NCBI RefSeq assembly: GCF_003027925.1
Contig: NZ_PYPS01000005.1
Location: forward strand, 184,577-248,576
Source of the DNA: Micromonospora sp. RP3T
GTDB lineage: Bacteria; Actinomycetota; Actinomycetes; Mycobacteriales; Micromonosporaceae
DNA: 64,000 nt
Direction: 5' to 3'
Position numbers and translations under genes: made by a program
Part shown: positions 1 through 7,644 of the stretch, piece after piece
How the letters are laid out: the number at the start of each line of letters is the position of its first letter
Numbering within the stretch: the stretch's first letter is position 1
Notes under the pieces: generated by a model
What the model saw: only the letters and a program-made list of their open reading frames with translations
Database searches by the model: none
Told to the model about the DNA's origin: nothing

Positions 1-67
1 CCGGCCCCGTCACCGTGACGTGCAGGCGTACGTCGTCGGAAAGCCGCAGCTCCTGGTGCTCCGACAT
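1..67 (-). CDS. N-terminal fragment of an unidentified protein, cut by the window edge
   Basis: An ATG at 67 on the minus strand is preceded by a strong GGGGAGG-type ribosome site and opens a frame that runs off the window. The 22 visible residues begin MSEHQELRLSDD and end LHVTVTGP. That beta-strand pattern is seen at the start of many alpha/beta hydrolases, but no catalytic motif is in view, so the family is only a guess. It is transcribed away from the carbonic anhydrase gene. Confidence 0.5.
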   Translation of the reverse strand, partial: MSEHQELRLSDDVRLHVTVTGP

Positions 68-106
68 GGTCCACCTCCCCCGGGCCGCCCGGTGTCCGGC
101 CACCGG

Positions 107-149
107 GGCGTTACCCGGTGGTGACACCGGCGTTACCCGTCATGACACC
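107..149. promoter_or_regulatory. Tandem direct repeat in a divergent promoter region
   Basis: Two adjacent copies of a 21-22 bp unit, GGCGTTACCCG followed by TGACACC, lie at 107-128 and 129-149. They sit between the divergently read fragment at 1-67 and the carbonic anhydrase gene. The spacing of two helical turns suits a dimeric regulator, but the protein is unknown. Confidence 0.4.
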
Positions 150-220
150 ACGGCAACCGGGCCGGTGAGAAGATTCGCCGTCCGCTCCCGTGCGGTCCGA
201 TCGGTGACCAGGCTGGAGGC

Positions 221-856
221 ATGCCGTCCCCGCCCGCCGCCCGGAGCCCCCGGGCCGCCCTGGCCGAGCTGCTCACCGGCAACCGCCGCTTCGTCAGCGG
301 CCAACCGCTGCACGGGCACGACGTGACCGCCGCCGCGGCGGTGGCCTCCGGCGACCAGCAGCCGTACGCGGTGGTGCTGGGCTGCATCGACTCCCGGGTG
401 CCGCTGGAGGCGATCTTCGACCAGACGTTCGGCTCGATCTGCGTGATCCGGACCGGCGCGCACGTGCTCGACCGCGCGGTCTGCGGCTCGATCGAGTACG
501 TGGTGGGCCAGCTCGGCGTACGCCTGGTGATGGTGCTCGGCCACGAGCGCTGCGGCGCGGTGGGCTCGACAGTCGACGCGGTACGCACCGGGCGGCGGCC
601 CGGCGGCGCGCTGGGGTACGTGGTGGACCGGATCACCCCGGCGGTGCGGGAGGTCGGCGTGGCGGACCCGGCCGTCCACCCGCTGGCGATCCGCCGGCAC
701 GTGCGGCGCACGGTGGCCGCGCTGCGCGCCGACGACCTGCTCGCCGACCGGGTCGCCACCGGCGAACTGGCCGTGGTGGGCGCGCTCTACGACCTGGCCA
801 CCGGTGAGGTCACGCTGCTGCCGGCGGAGGAGACACGGAACCGCCCGCCGGGGTGA
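221..856 (+). CDS. Beta-class carbonic anhydrase
   Basis: Beta-carbonic anhydrases use zinc to interconvert CO2 and bicarbonate in the cytoplasm; here the bicarbonate could serve acetyl-CoA carboxylation for the nearby fatty-acid genes (inference). The 211-residue protein has the expected motifs: Cys55 with the Asp57/Arg59 dyad in GCIDSR, then His108 and Cys111 in GHERCG, which supply the three protein zinc ligands. Length and motif spacing are normal. The start ATG has GGAGGC directly upstream and a CAGGCT hexamer 6 nt before it, so the message could be leadered or leaderless. No signal peptide is seen. The gene stands alone and ends in a hairpin. Confidence 0.93.
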   Translation: MPSPPAARSPRAALAELLTGNRRFVSGQPLHGHDVTAAAAVASGDQQPYAVVLGCIDSRVPLEAIFDQTFGSICVIRTGAHVLDRAVCGSIEYVVGQLGVRLVMVLGHERCGAVGSTVDAVRTGRRPGGALGYVVDRITPAVREVGVADPAVHPLAIRRHVRRTVAALRADDLLADRVATGELAVVGALYDLATGEVTLLPAEETRNRPPG

Positions 857-870
857 TCCCCGACGGGCGG
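841..870 (+). terminator. Hairpin overlapping the carbonic anhydrase stop codon
   Basis: CCGCCCG at 841 pairs with CGGGCGG at 864-870. The full stem is 13 bp with one mismatch and a 4-nt loop that contains the TGA stop. No T-run follows, as is usual for actinomycete terminators. Confidence 0.55.
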
Positions 871-895
871 TCGCGGTGGTGCGGGTGAGGGCGGC

Positions 896-1225
896 TCAGC
901 CCTCGAAGACACCGGCCTCGACGAGACGCTTCTCGGTCTTGTCCCAGCCGTGGTCCGGGTAGGACGCGGCCAGGCCGTTGAGCTCGGCGCGGATCTTGGC
1001 GGCGTGGCCGGCGGCGGCCAGCGTCCGGATCTCCTCGACGAAGGCGTCGGAGTCGGTGCGCAGGTGCGCGGTCTTGCCGTTGGTCAGGTTGCGCACGTAG
1101 GCGTGCTTGCCGCCGTTGAGCGGGATCAGGTACTTGAACTCGCCCAGCACGCTGAGGGCGCCACCCTGGCCAGCCTGGCCGGCCCGGACTGACGCGCGCG
1201 CGGTCTTAGAGGTGTTGCTCGCCAC
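896..1225 (-). CDS. Small conserved hypothetical protein
   Basis: This is a 109-residue basic protein of unknown function. The start is GTG at 1225 because AAGGAG lies 7 nt upstream; upstream in-frame codons read poorly. The first 25 residues (VASNTSKTARASVRAGQAGQ...) are Ser/Ala/Gly-rich and probably disordered. The remainder (VLGEFKYLIPLNGGKHAYVRN onward) looks like a compact alpha/beta domain ending VEAGVFEG. There is no signal peptide, membrane segment or cysteine. It is single and convergent with carbonic anhydrase. I do not recognise the family. Confidence 0.75.
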   Translation of the reverse strand: MASNTSKTARASVRAGQAGQGGALSVLGEFKYLIPLNGGKHAYVRNLTNGKTAHLRTDSDAFVEEIRTLAAAGHAAKIRAELNGLAASYPDHGWDKTEKRLVEAGVFEG

Positions 1226-1553
1226 GGAGGTACTCCTTGCAGACGTACGGTGGGGACGGGAACCGTCCGGGGGCTGTGCGAGTGACGCCCGGGTTTGAGC
1301 GCCGGCCCGCGAAGACGTGCGGCGGCACAGAACCGCCCAGAGAACTGTACACGAACGCGACGCCTGGCTGGTGGTCGCGCCGTCACCGGGACACAACCGG
1401 GTCGCCCACCCGGGTATTTCCGGCCGGCCGACCGCGGCGAATTTTCCGATTCGCTGGCGCACCACCTGTCACAGCGGTCATCATGTGTGCCAGGGGCCAC
1501 TCGGGTGACGAGGTCGTAGGGGAAGACGCACCTCGGCTCACCGGGAGGTCACC
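1226..1553. other. Intergenic region between divergent genes
   Basis: These 328 bases hold no convincing gene; open frames in both directions have poor codon use. It must carry the promoters of the small protein at 896-1225 and the DUF3145 gene at 1554. I see no clear palindrome or repeat. Confidence 0.5.
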
Positions 1554-2045
1554 GTGCCAACGCGTGGCGTCGTATACGTCCACTCGACCCCGCTCGCCGT
1601 GTGCTCACACGTCGAGTGGGCGATCGCGCGCGTCCTCGCCGCGCCGGTCAACCTGCACTGGACGGGGCAGCCCGTCGACCCCGGCGCGCGGCGCGCCGAG
1701 TGCGGCTGGACCGGCAGCCCGGGGACGGGTGCCGAGCTGGCCGCTGCCCTCCGGCAGTGGCCCATGATCCGTTTCGAGGTGACCGAGGAGCCCAGTCCCG
1801 GCGCTGACGGCGAGCGCTTCATGTACGTCCCCGGGCGGGGCCTGTTCCGGGCCACCGTCGGCGCGGCCGGCGACATCCAGCTCGGCGAGGACCGGCTGCG
1901 TACCCTGATGGCCGCCGCCCGCGCCCCGGAGGCGCTCGCGCACGCCCTCGACAAGGCGCTCGGCACCGCCTGGGACGCCGAGCTGGAGCCCTACCGGTAC
2001 GCCGGCGACGGCGCGCCGGTGACGCTGCTCACCCGGGTGGGGTGA
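1554..2045 (+). CDS. DUF3145 family protein
   Basis: The 163-residue protein matches the actinobacterial DUF3145 family in length and sequence feel (MPTRGVVYVHSTPLAVCSHVEWA at the start). The function of the family is not known. It is soluble, with no signal peptide or membrane segment. Its first strand contains the family's HS..CPHVEWA-like pattern with a single Cys-Ser-His triad. The start is the GTG at 1554. The next gene, a GH3 lipoprotein, begins 33 nt downstream but appears to have its own promoter. Confidence 0.85.
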   Translation: MPTRGVVYVHSTPLAVCSHVEWAIARVLAAPVNLHWTGQPVDPGARRAECGWTGSPGTGAELAAALRQWPMIRFEVTEEPSPGADGERFMYVPGRGLFRATVGAAGDIQLGEDRLRTLMAAARAPEALAHALDKALGTAWDAELEPYRYAGDGAPVTLLTRVG

Positions 2046-2078
2046 CGTCGGGCAAGTTGCCCCGATACGGTGGGGACC

Positions 2079-3803
2079 GTGTCGATTCCCCCGCGACGTT
2101 CCGCCGTCGCGCTCGCCGCACTGACCGCGCTGGTCCTCACCGGCTGCTCGGACGGGCCGGACCGGCCCCGCCCGGCCCCGTCGGCCCCGGCGTCCCCCGC
2201 CTCCTCGTCGGCCGCGCCGGCGCCCACCGCCGCCGACCCGGCGGCGCAGGCCGCCGCGCTGGTCGCCACGCTCTCCGACGAGGACCTGGTCGGGCAGGTG
2301 CTGATGCCGTACGCGTACGGCAGCTCGGCCACCCAGGTCTCCGCCGGCTCGGCCGCCGGCAACCGGGCGCTGGCCGGTGTCGACACCCCCGCCGAGATGG
2401 TGGCGAAGTACCGCCTCGGCGGCGTGATCCTGGTCGGCTTCAGCGCCGACGACCCGACCTCGGGCAACCAGGAGACCACCAACGTCGACAACCCGAAGCA
2501 GGTCCGCGCGCTGACCGACGGGCTGCGCGTCGCCGCCGGCAAGCTGCCCGCCGGCGCCGCGCCCTTCCTGGTCGGCACCGACCAGGAGTACGGCGTGGTC
2601 ACCCGGATCACCGACGGGGTGACCCAACTGCCCAGCCCGCTCGCCGCCGGCGCGGCCGGCAACCCGGCGCTCACCGAGGCCGCCTGGCGGGCCGCCGGCG
2701 CCGAACTGGCCGCGATGGGGATCAACCTGGACTTCGCCCCGGTCGCCGACGTGCTGGCCACCCGCAGCACGGTGATCGGCTCCCGGTCCTTCGGCGCCAC
2801 CCCGGCCACCGCGTCGCCCCAGGTGGCCGGCGCGGTCCGCGGTCTCCAGGCCGAGGGCGTCGGTGCGGCGGTCAAGCACTTCCCCGGGCACGGCCTGAGT
2901 GCCGCCGACTCGCACACCGAACTGCCGGTGGTCGGGCAGTCCCGGGCCGTGCTGGACCGCACCGCGTTCCCGCCGTTCCGCGCCGGGATCGACGCCGGCG
3001 CCATGGCGGTGATGTCCGCCCACCTGAACGTCACGGCGGTCGACCCGGGCACCCCGGCCACGTTCTCCCGCAAGCTGCTCACCGACGTGCTCCGGGGCCA
3101 GCTCGGCTTCCAGGGGGTGGTGATCACCGACGGGATGAACATGGCGCCGGCGAAGAAGTGGTCGCCCGGCGAGGCGGCGGTCCGCGCGCTCAACGCCGGC
3201 AACGACCTCATCCTGATGACCCCGAACGTCGGCCAGGCGTACGACGGGCTGCGCGCCGCGCTGACGGACGGCTCGCTGCCCCGCACCCGCCTGGTCGAGG
3301 CGGTCACCCGGGTGCTCACCATGAAGTTCCGGCTGGCCGGGCACCCGCAGCCGGCGCTGTCGACGCTGGACGGCCCCGAGCACCGAAAGGCCGCCGCCGA
3401 CCTGGCCGCCGCCGCGGTGACAGTGCTGCGCGGCACGTGCGGCGGTGCGGTGACCGGACCGGTCCGGGTCACCTCCTCCGGCGGGCGGGACCGCACCCGG
3501 GCCCTGCTGACCGAGGCGCTCACCGCCGCCGGGGTCAGGGTGGTGTCCTCCGGCGGCACCGTCGTGCACCTCGTCGGGTACGGCGACGGCACGAAGGACC
3601 TGAGCGCCGACGCGGCGGTGACGGTGGCGATGGACACGCCGTACGTGCTGGCCGGGGCGAAGTCGCCGACGGTGCTGGCGACCTACTCGTCCACCCGGGC
3701 CTCGATGACCGCGTTGGCCGCGGTGCTCGCCGGCAAGGCCCGCCCCACCGGCCGCGCCCCGGTGCCGGTCCCCGGCCTGCCCGCCACCACCTGCAAGGTG
3801 TAA
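2079..3803 (+). CDS. Glycoside hydrolase family 3 lipoprotein (beta-N-acetylhexosaminidase, NagZ-like)
   Basis: GH3 hexosaminidases remove N-acetylglucosamine from peptidoglycan fragments or chitooligosaccharides. From GTG 2079 the protein has 574 residues: a lipoprotein signal with LTGC and lipid-modified Cys23, a Pro/Ala/Ser linker to about residue 50, then a GH3 barrel. The KHFPGHG motif followed by DSH is the His/Asp acid-base site of NagZ enzymes, and ITDGMNM carries the Asp nucleophile. About 150 further residues form a C-terminal domain. It should sit on the outer face of the membrane. A TACGGT hexamer 7 nt before GTG 2079 favours this start over GTG 2070. The TAA stop lies in the end of a GGGGCCC repeat. 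Confidence 0.88.
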   Translation: MSIPPRRSAVALAALTALVLTGCSDGPDRPRPAPSAPASPASSSAAPAPTAADPAAQAAALVATLSDEDLVGQVLMPYAYGSSATQVSAGSAAGNRALAGVDTPAEMVAKYRLGGVILVGFSADDPTSGNQETTNVDNPKQVRALTDGLRVAAGKLPAGAAPFLVGTDQEYGVVTRITDGVTQLPSPLAAGAAGNPALTEAAWRAAGAELAAMGINLDFAPVADVLATRSTVIGSRSFGATPATASPQVAGAVRGLQAEGVGAAVKHFPGHGLSAADSHTELPVVGQSRAVLDRTAFPPFRAGIDAGAMAVMSAHLNVTAVDPGTPATFSRKLLTDVLRGQLGFQGVVITDGMNMAPAKKWSPGEAAVRALNAGNDLILMTPNVGQAYDGLRAALTDGSLPRTRLVEAVTRVLTMKFRLAGHPQPALSTLDGPEHRKAAADLAAAAVTVLRGTCGGAVTGPVRVTSSGGRDRTRALLTEALTAAGVRVVSSGGTVVHLVGYGDGTKDLSADAAVTVAMDTPYVLAGAKSPTVLATYSSTRASMTALAAVLAGKARPTGRAPVPVPGLPATTCKV

Positions 3804-3850
3804 GGACGGGCCCCCGGTTAACGCCTCCGGTAGAGAAGGGGCCCCCTCTC
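3797..3850 (+). repeat. GGGGCCC element, copy A
   Basis: First of seven copies of a roughly 50-bp element with the order GTGTAAGGA-GGGCCCC-TTAACGCCTCCGGTAGAG-AAGGGGCCCC (this orientation). It begins at the 3' end of the GH3 gene and its GTGTAA supplies that gene's stop codon. Its right half forms the left arm of the terminator at 3836-3878. Confidence 0.8.
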
Positions 3851-3878
3851 ACACTCACGTGTGGAGAGGGGGCCCCTT
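3836..3878. terminator. Bidirectional hairpin between GH3 and fabF
   Basis: AAGGGGCCCCCTCTC at 3836-3850 pairs exactly with 3864-3878, and CACAC/GTGTG extends the stem with one bulge. It lies between the convergent GH3 and fabF genes. Confidence 0.7.
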
Positions 3879-3893
3879 CCTTGCAGACCTGGT

Positions 3894-5120
3894 TCAGGGG
3901 CGGGTGAAGACCAGCGCCACGTTGTGCCCGCCGAAGCCGAACGCGTTGTTCAGCGCGGCCGGGATCTCCAGGTGCCGGGCCTTGTGCGCGGCCACCTCCA
4001 GGCTGAGGCCGTCATCCGGGTCGTCCAGGTTGATCGTGGGCGGCACGACCCCGTCCCGGATGGCCAGGATGGTGGCGATCGACTCCAACGCGCCGGCCGC
4101 GCCGAGCAGGTGCCCGGTCATCGACTTGGTGGCGGTGAGCAGCGGGTGGTCACCGATCGCCTCGCGCAGCGCGCCGATCTCCAGCATGTCGCCGACCGGC
4201 GTGGAGGTGGCGTGCGCGTTGACGTGCACGATGTCCCGTCCGGTCATGTCCGCGTCGGCGAGCGCCCGGACGATGGCCCGGATCGCGCCCTCGCCCTCCG
4301 GGTGCGGCTGCACCATGTCGTACGCGTCGGAGGTGACCCCGGCGCCGGCCAGGCGCGCGTAGACGCGGGCGCCGCGGGCGGCGGCGTGGTCGGCGCGCTC
4401 CAGCACCAGTACGCCCGCGCCCTCGCCGAGCACGAAGCCGTCCCGGGCCTTGTCCCACGGTCGGGACGCCTTCTCCGGCTCGTCGTTGCGGGTCGACATG
4501 GCCCGCATCGAGGCGAAACCGGCGATCGGCAGCGGGTGGATGACCGCCTCGGTGCCGCCGACCACCACCACGTCGGCGCGGCCGGCGCGGATGATGTCCA
4601 GCCCCAGCGAGATCGCCTCCGCGCCGGTCGCGCAGGCGCTGGCCACCGAGTGCACCCCGGCCTTGGCGCCCAGTTCCAACCCGACCCAGGCGGCCGGGCC
4701 GTTCGGCATCAGCATCGGCACCGTGTGCGGGGAGACCCGTCGCGGTCCGGACGCCTCCAGGATGTCGTCCTGGTCGAGCAGGGTGGTGGCGCCGCCGATG
4801 CCCGAGCCGACGCTCACGGCCAGCCGTTCCGGGTCCGGCCCGGCATCGGCCAGCCCGGCGTCCGCCCAGGCCTCCCGCGCGGCGATGAGGGCGATCGCCT
4901 GGGAGCGGTCCAGCCGGCGCAGCTTCACGCGGTCCAGCACCTCGGCCGGGTCCACGGCCAGTCGGGCGGCGATCCGGACGGGCAGTTGCCCGGCCCACTC
5001 CTGGGTGAGCGCACCCACCCCGGAGTGGCCGGTCAGCATGGCGTCCCAGGTCGACGCGACGTCCCCGCCGAGCGGGGTCGTCGCGCCGAGCCCGGTGACG
5101 ACGACGTCGGGGCGACTCAT
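3894..5120 (-). CDS. fabF: Beta-ketoacyl-ACP synthase II
   Basis: KAS II condenses malonyl-ACP with growing acyl-ACP in type II fatty-acid elongation. The 408-residue protein has the KAS thiolase fold with nucleophile Cys163 (SACATGAEA), His303 (NAHATSTP) and His337 (TGHLLG), the full Cys-His-His triad. A GFGGHNVALVF motif near the C terminus is also typical. It is the last gene of the fabD-fabH-acpP-fabF operon, starting 2 nt after the acpP stop, so expression with the carrier protein is coupled. Length and start (MSRPDVVVTGLGATTP) are standard. In actinomycetes such an enzyme elongates branched-chain starters made by FabH. Confidence 0.96.
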   Translation of the reverse strand: MSRPDVVVTGLGATTPLGGDVASTWDAMLTGHSGVGALTQEWAGQLPVRIAARLAVDPAEVLDRVKLRRLDRSQAIALIAAREAWADAGLADAGPDPERLAVSVGSGIGGATTLLDQDDILEASGPRRVSPHTVPMLMPNGPAAWVGLELGAKAGVHSVASACATGAEAISLGLDIIRAGRADVVVVGGTEAVIHPLPIAGFASMRAMSTRNDEPEKASRPWDKARDGFVLGEGAGVLVLERADHAAARGARVYARLAGAGVTSDAYDMVQPHPEGEGAIRAIVRALADADMTGRDIVHVNAHATSTPVGDMLEIGALREAIGDHPLLTATKSMTGHLLGAAGALESIATILAIRDGVVPPTINLDDPDDGLSLEVAAHKARHLEIPAALNNAFGFGGHNVALVFTRP

Positions 5121-5122
5121 GA

Positions 5123-5362
5123 TCAGGACTGCGCCTCGATGTAGCTGACCGCGTCCCCGACGGTCTTCAGGTTCTGCACCTCGTTGTCCGGGATCTTGAC
5201 GCCGAACTTCTCCTCGGCCGCCACCACGACCTCCACCATGGAGAGCGAGTCGACGTCGAGGTCGTCGGTGAAGGACTTCCCCTCGGCCACGTCGTCCGGG
5301 CTCACCCCGGCAACCTCTTCGAGGATCTCGGCGAGGCCGGCGGTGATCTCGTCACGGGTCAT
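5123..5362 (-). CDS. acpP: Acyl carrier protein
   Basis: This 79-residue acidic protein carries acyl chains as thioesters on phosphopantetheine. The attachment site is Ser39 in the DVDSLSMVEVV motif at the start of helix II. Its size, charge and position between fabH and fabF identify it as the housekeeping ACP rather than a polyketide carrier. The start ATG is preceded by GAGAGGAACC. It lies 86 nt after fabH and 2 nt before fabF. Confidence 0.97.
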   Translation of the reverse strand: MTRDEITAGLAEILEEVAGVSPDDVAEGKSFTDDLDVDSLSMVEVVVAAEEKFGVKIPDNEVQNLKTVGDAVSYIEAQS

Positions 5363-5448
5363 TGCGGTTGGTTCCTCTCATCGGGGTTACTCGGCGGCCG
5401 GCGACGCCGGCCACCGCACCTGGAGCGCGTTCGCGCCCGAGGGGGTCA

Positions 5449-6393
5449 TCAGGGGCAGCGCACGACCTGACCGGCGTAGGTCAGGCCGCCGCCGAAACCG
5501 AACAGCAGCACCGGGGCGCCCGCGGGCACCTCGCGTCGCTCGACCATCTTCGACAGGGCCAGCGGGATGCTCGCCGCCGACGTGTTGCCGGACTCGACGA
5601 TGTCCTTGGCGATGATCGCGTCCGGGATGTTCAGCCGCTTGGCGATGCCGTCGATGATCCGCGCGTTGGCCTGGTGCGGCACGAACGCGGCCAGCTCCGA
5701 CGGGGCCACCCCGGCCCGCTCGCAGGCCTGGAGCGCCAGCGGGGCCAGCGCGGTGGTGGCCCAGCGGAACACCGACTGCCCCTCCTGCGCGATGTACGGA
5801 CGCCAGCCCTCGATCCGTACCGCGTCGCTCTTCTCCGGCGCGGATCCCCACACCACCGGTCCGATTCCGGTCGGCTCGTCGTCGGCGGTCGCGGTGACCA
5901 CCGCCGCGCCGGCGCCGTCGCCGAAGATGATGCAGGTCGACCGGTCGGTCCAGTCGGTCACGTCGGAGAGCTTCTCCGCGCCGATCACCAGCGCGTTGCG
6001 CGCCGCGCCGGCCCGGATCGCGTGGTCCACCGTGCCGAGCGCGTACGCGAAACCGGAGCAGGCGGTGTTGAGGTCGTACGCCGCCGGCGCGTTGACGCCC
6101 AGCTTCGCCGCGACCCGGCAGGCCACGTTCGGGCTGCGGTCCACCGACGTGCAGGTCGCCACCACGACGAGGTCGATGTCGGCGGCGGTGAGGCCGGAGC
6201 TGGCCAGCGCCTTGCCGGCGGCGGCGGCGGCCATGTCGGCCACGGTCTCCTCGCCGGCGATTCGCCGGGTGGCGATGCCGACCCGGTCCCGGATCCACTC
6301 GTCGTTGGTGTCGACGAACTGTGCGAGCTCGTCATTGGTGACCACGCGGGAGGGCTGGTAGTGCCCCATCGCGGCGATCCGGCTGCCGGCCAT
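5449..6393 (-). CDS. fabH: Beta-ketoacyl-ACP synthase III
   Basis: FabH starts fatty-acid synthesis by condensing an acyl-CoA with malonyl-ACP; in actinomycetes branched acyl-CoAs are favoured. The 314-residue protein has Cys112 (NTACSGFAYAL), His240 (VPHQANARI) and Asn270 (ESGNTSAASIP), the family's catalytic triad, and the C-terminal LLFGFGGGLTYAG motif. Its ATG directly follows the fabD TAA stop with no gap, which implies translational coupling. Length is close to the usual 310-340. Confidence 0.96.
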   Translation of the reverse strand: MAGSRIAAMGHYQPSRVVTNDELAQFVDTNDEWIRDRVGIATRRIAGEETVADMAAAAAGKALASSGLTAADIDLVVVATCTSVDRSPNVACRVAAKLGVNAPAAYDLNTACSGFAYALGTVDHAIRAGAARNALVIGAEKLSDVTDWTDRSTCIIFGDGAGAAVVTATADDEPTGIGPVVWGSAPEKSDAVRIEGWRPYIAQEGQSVFRWATTALAPLALQACERAGVAPSELAAFVPHQANARIIDGIAKRLNIPDAIIAKDIVESGNTSAASIPLALSKMVERREVPAGAPVLLFGFGGGLTYAGQVVRCP

Positions 6394-7566
6394 TTAGTGC
6401 GATCCTCCGATGCGGACGAGGGGCTGGCCCGGGGCGACCGGGTCGTCGTGGTGCGCGAGCCACTCGGTGAGCAGCCCGCTGTCGTGCGCGGTCACCTCGA
6501 CCCGCCCCTGCCGGGCGGCGACGTGGCCGACGACCTGGCCGGCGTGCACACCGGCGCCCTCGGTCAGCTCGGCCACCGGCGTGAAGACACCGGCGGCGGG
6601 GGAGACCACCACCCGGAAACCGGACGCCGACGGGCGGGCGACGCCGCCACCGCCGTGCCGGGCGATCAGGCTCCGCGCGGCGGGCAGGTCGTCGGGCGTG
6701 TTCAGGGTGACGATCTCCGGTGCCCCGTCCCCCTTGAGCTCCCGCTTGACCAGACCGGCCAACGTGCCAGCCGGCGGCAGTTCGATCACACCGGTGACGC
6801 CGAGGTCGACCAGGGTGCGCATGCACAGGTCCCAGCGGACCGGGGCGGTCACCTGCCGGACCAGCCGCTGCACCGCCTCCCGGCCGTACCCGACCGGGGC
6901 GCCGTCGAGGTTGGACAGCAGGACGCGGGCCGGGTCGGCCACGGTGACCCCGGCGGCCACCCCGGCCAGCGCGGTCTCGGCCGGGGACATGTACGGGGTG
7001 TGGAACGCGCCGGCCACCTTGAGCCGGATGACCCGCGCCCGGGTCGGCGGTTCGACGGCGAGCTTCTCCAGCCCGGCGATCGCACCGGCGGCGACGATCT
7101 GGCCGGCGCCGTTGCGGTTGGCCGGGTGCAGGCCGTGCGTCTCCAACGCGGCGAGCACCTCGTCCGGGTCGCCGCCGAGCACGGCGGCCATCCCGGTGGG
7201 TTCCAGCGCGCAGGCGGCGGCCATCTCCCGGCCGCGGACGCCGGCGAGCGTCACGGCCGCCTCGGCGGGCAGCACGCCGGCCAGCGCGGCGGCGCCCAGC
7301 TCGCCGACGCTGTGCCCGGCGACCACCCGGACGTCGTGCATCGGCAGGTGCTCGGCGGCGAGCAGCGCGGCGGCGACCAGCAGCGGCTGGGTGCGGGCGG
7401 TGTCCTTGATCTCGTCCGCGTCCGCCTCGGTGCCGAGGTGGATCAGGTCGACCCCGGCCAGCGCCGACCACCAGCGCAGGCGCGCCTCGGCGCCGGCGAG
7501 GTCGAGCCATGGGTTCAGGAAACCGGGCTTCTGTGAACCCTGTCCGGGGGAGAGTACGGCGAGCAC
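6394..7566 (-). CDS. fabD: Malonyl-CoA:ACP transacylase with a C-terminal biotinyl/lipoyl-like domain
   Basis: FabD loads malonate onto ACP. Residues 1-300 form the transacylase: GQGSQ near the start, nucleophile Ser86 in GHSVGE and His189 in GAFHTPYM. Typical enzymes end near residue 310. Here residues about 311-390 continue with a pattern resembling a biotinyl/lipoyl hammerhead: SPAAGVFTPVAELTEGAGV, then GHVAARQGRVEVTAHDSG, then DDPVAPGQPLVRI. The modified lysine of such domains (usual context EAMKM) is absent, being replaced near RQGRVEV, so the fold may be kept as a docking module (inference). First structural gene of the operon, start GTG 7566. Confidence 0.94.
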   Translation of the reverse strand: MLAVLSPGQGSQKPGFLNPWLDLAGAEARLRWWSALAGVDLIHLGTEADADEIKDTARTQPLLVAAALLAAEHLPMHDVRVVAGHSVGELGAAALAGVLPAEAAVTLAGVRGREMAAACALEPTGMAAVLGGDPDEVLAALETHGLHPANRNGAGQIVAAGAIAGLEKLAVEPPTRARVIRLKVAGAFHTPYMSPAETALAGVAAGVTVADPARVLLSNLDGAPVGYGREAVQRLVRQVTAPVRWDLCMRTLVDLGVTGVIELPPAGTLAGLVKRELKGDGAPEIVTLNTPDDLPAARSLIARHGGGGVARPSASGFRVVVSPAAGVFTPVAELTEGAGVHAGQVVGHVAARQGRVEVTAHDSGLLTEWLAHHDDPVAPGQPLVRIGGSH

Positions 7567-7644
7567 GTGTACGACTCTGACGGATACTCGCGGGTTGCGC
7601 TGTAACGCACGGCACCAAACCGCACTAGAAGCTTTAGAGGAAAC
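7567..7644 (-). promoter_or_regulatory. fabD operon promoter and candidate FasR region
   Basis: The 78-nt gap between the regulator gene and fabD is the most AT-rich stretch of this cluster. It holds an imperfect palindrome CTAGAAGCTTTAG at 7625-7637. In Streptomyces coelicolor FasR binds upstream of fabD and activates the operon, so this gap is the expected site; the exact box is not proven. Confidence 0.45.

Noticed and set aside
4150..4998. Alternative minus-strand frame within fabF
   Set aside because: Arg-rich shadow in another frame of the fabF gene.
5362..7536. Long plus-strand frame opposite fabH and fabD
   Set aside because: Arg/Gly/His-rich with no domain; the minus strand has complete catalytic motifs.
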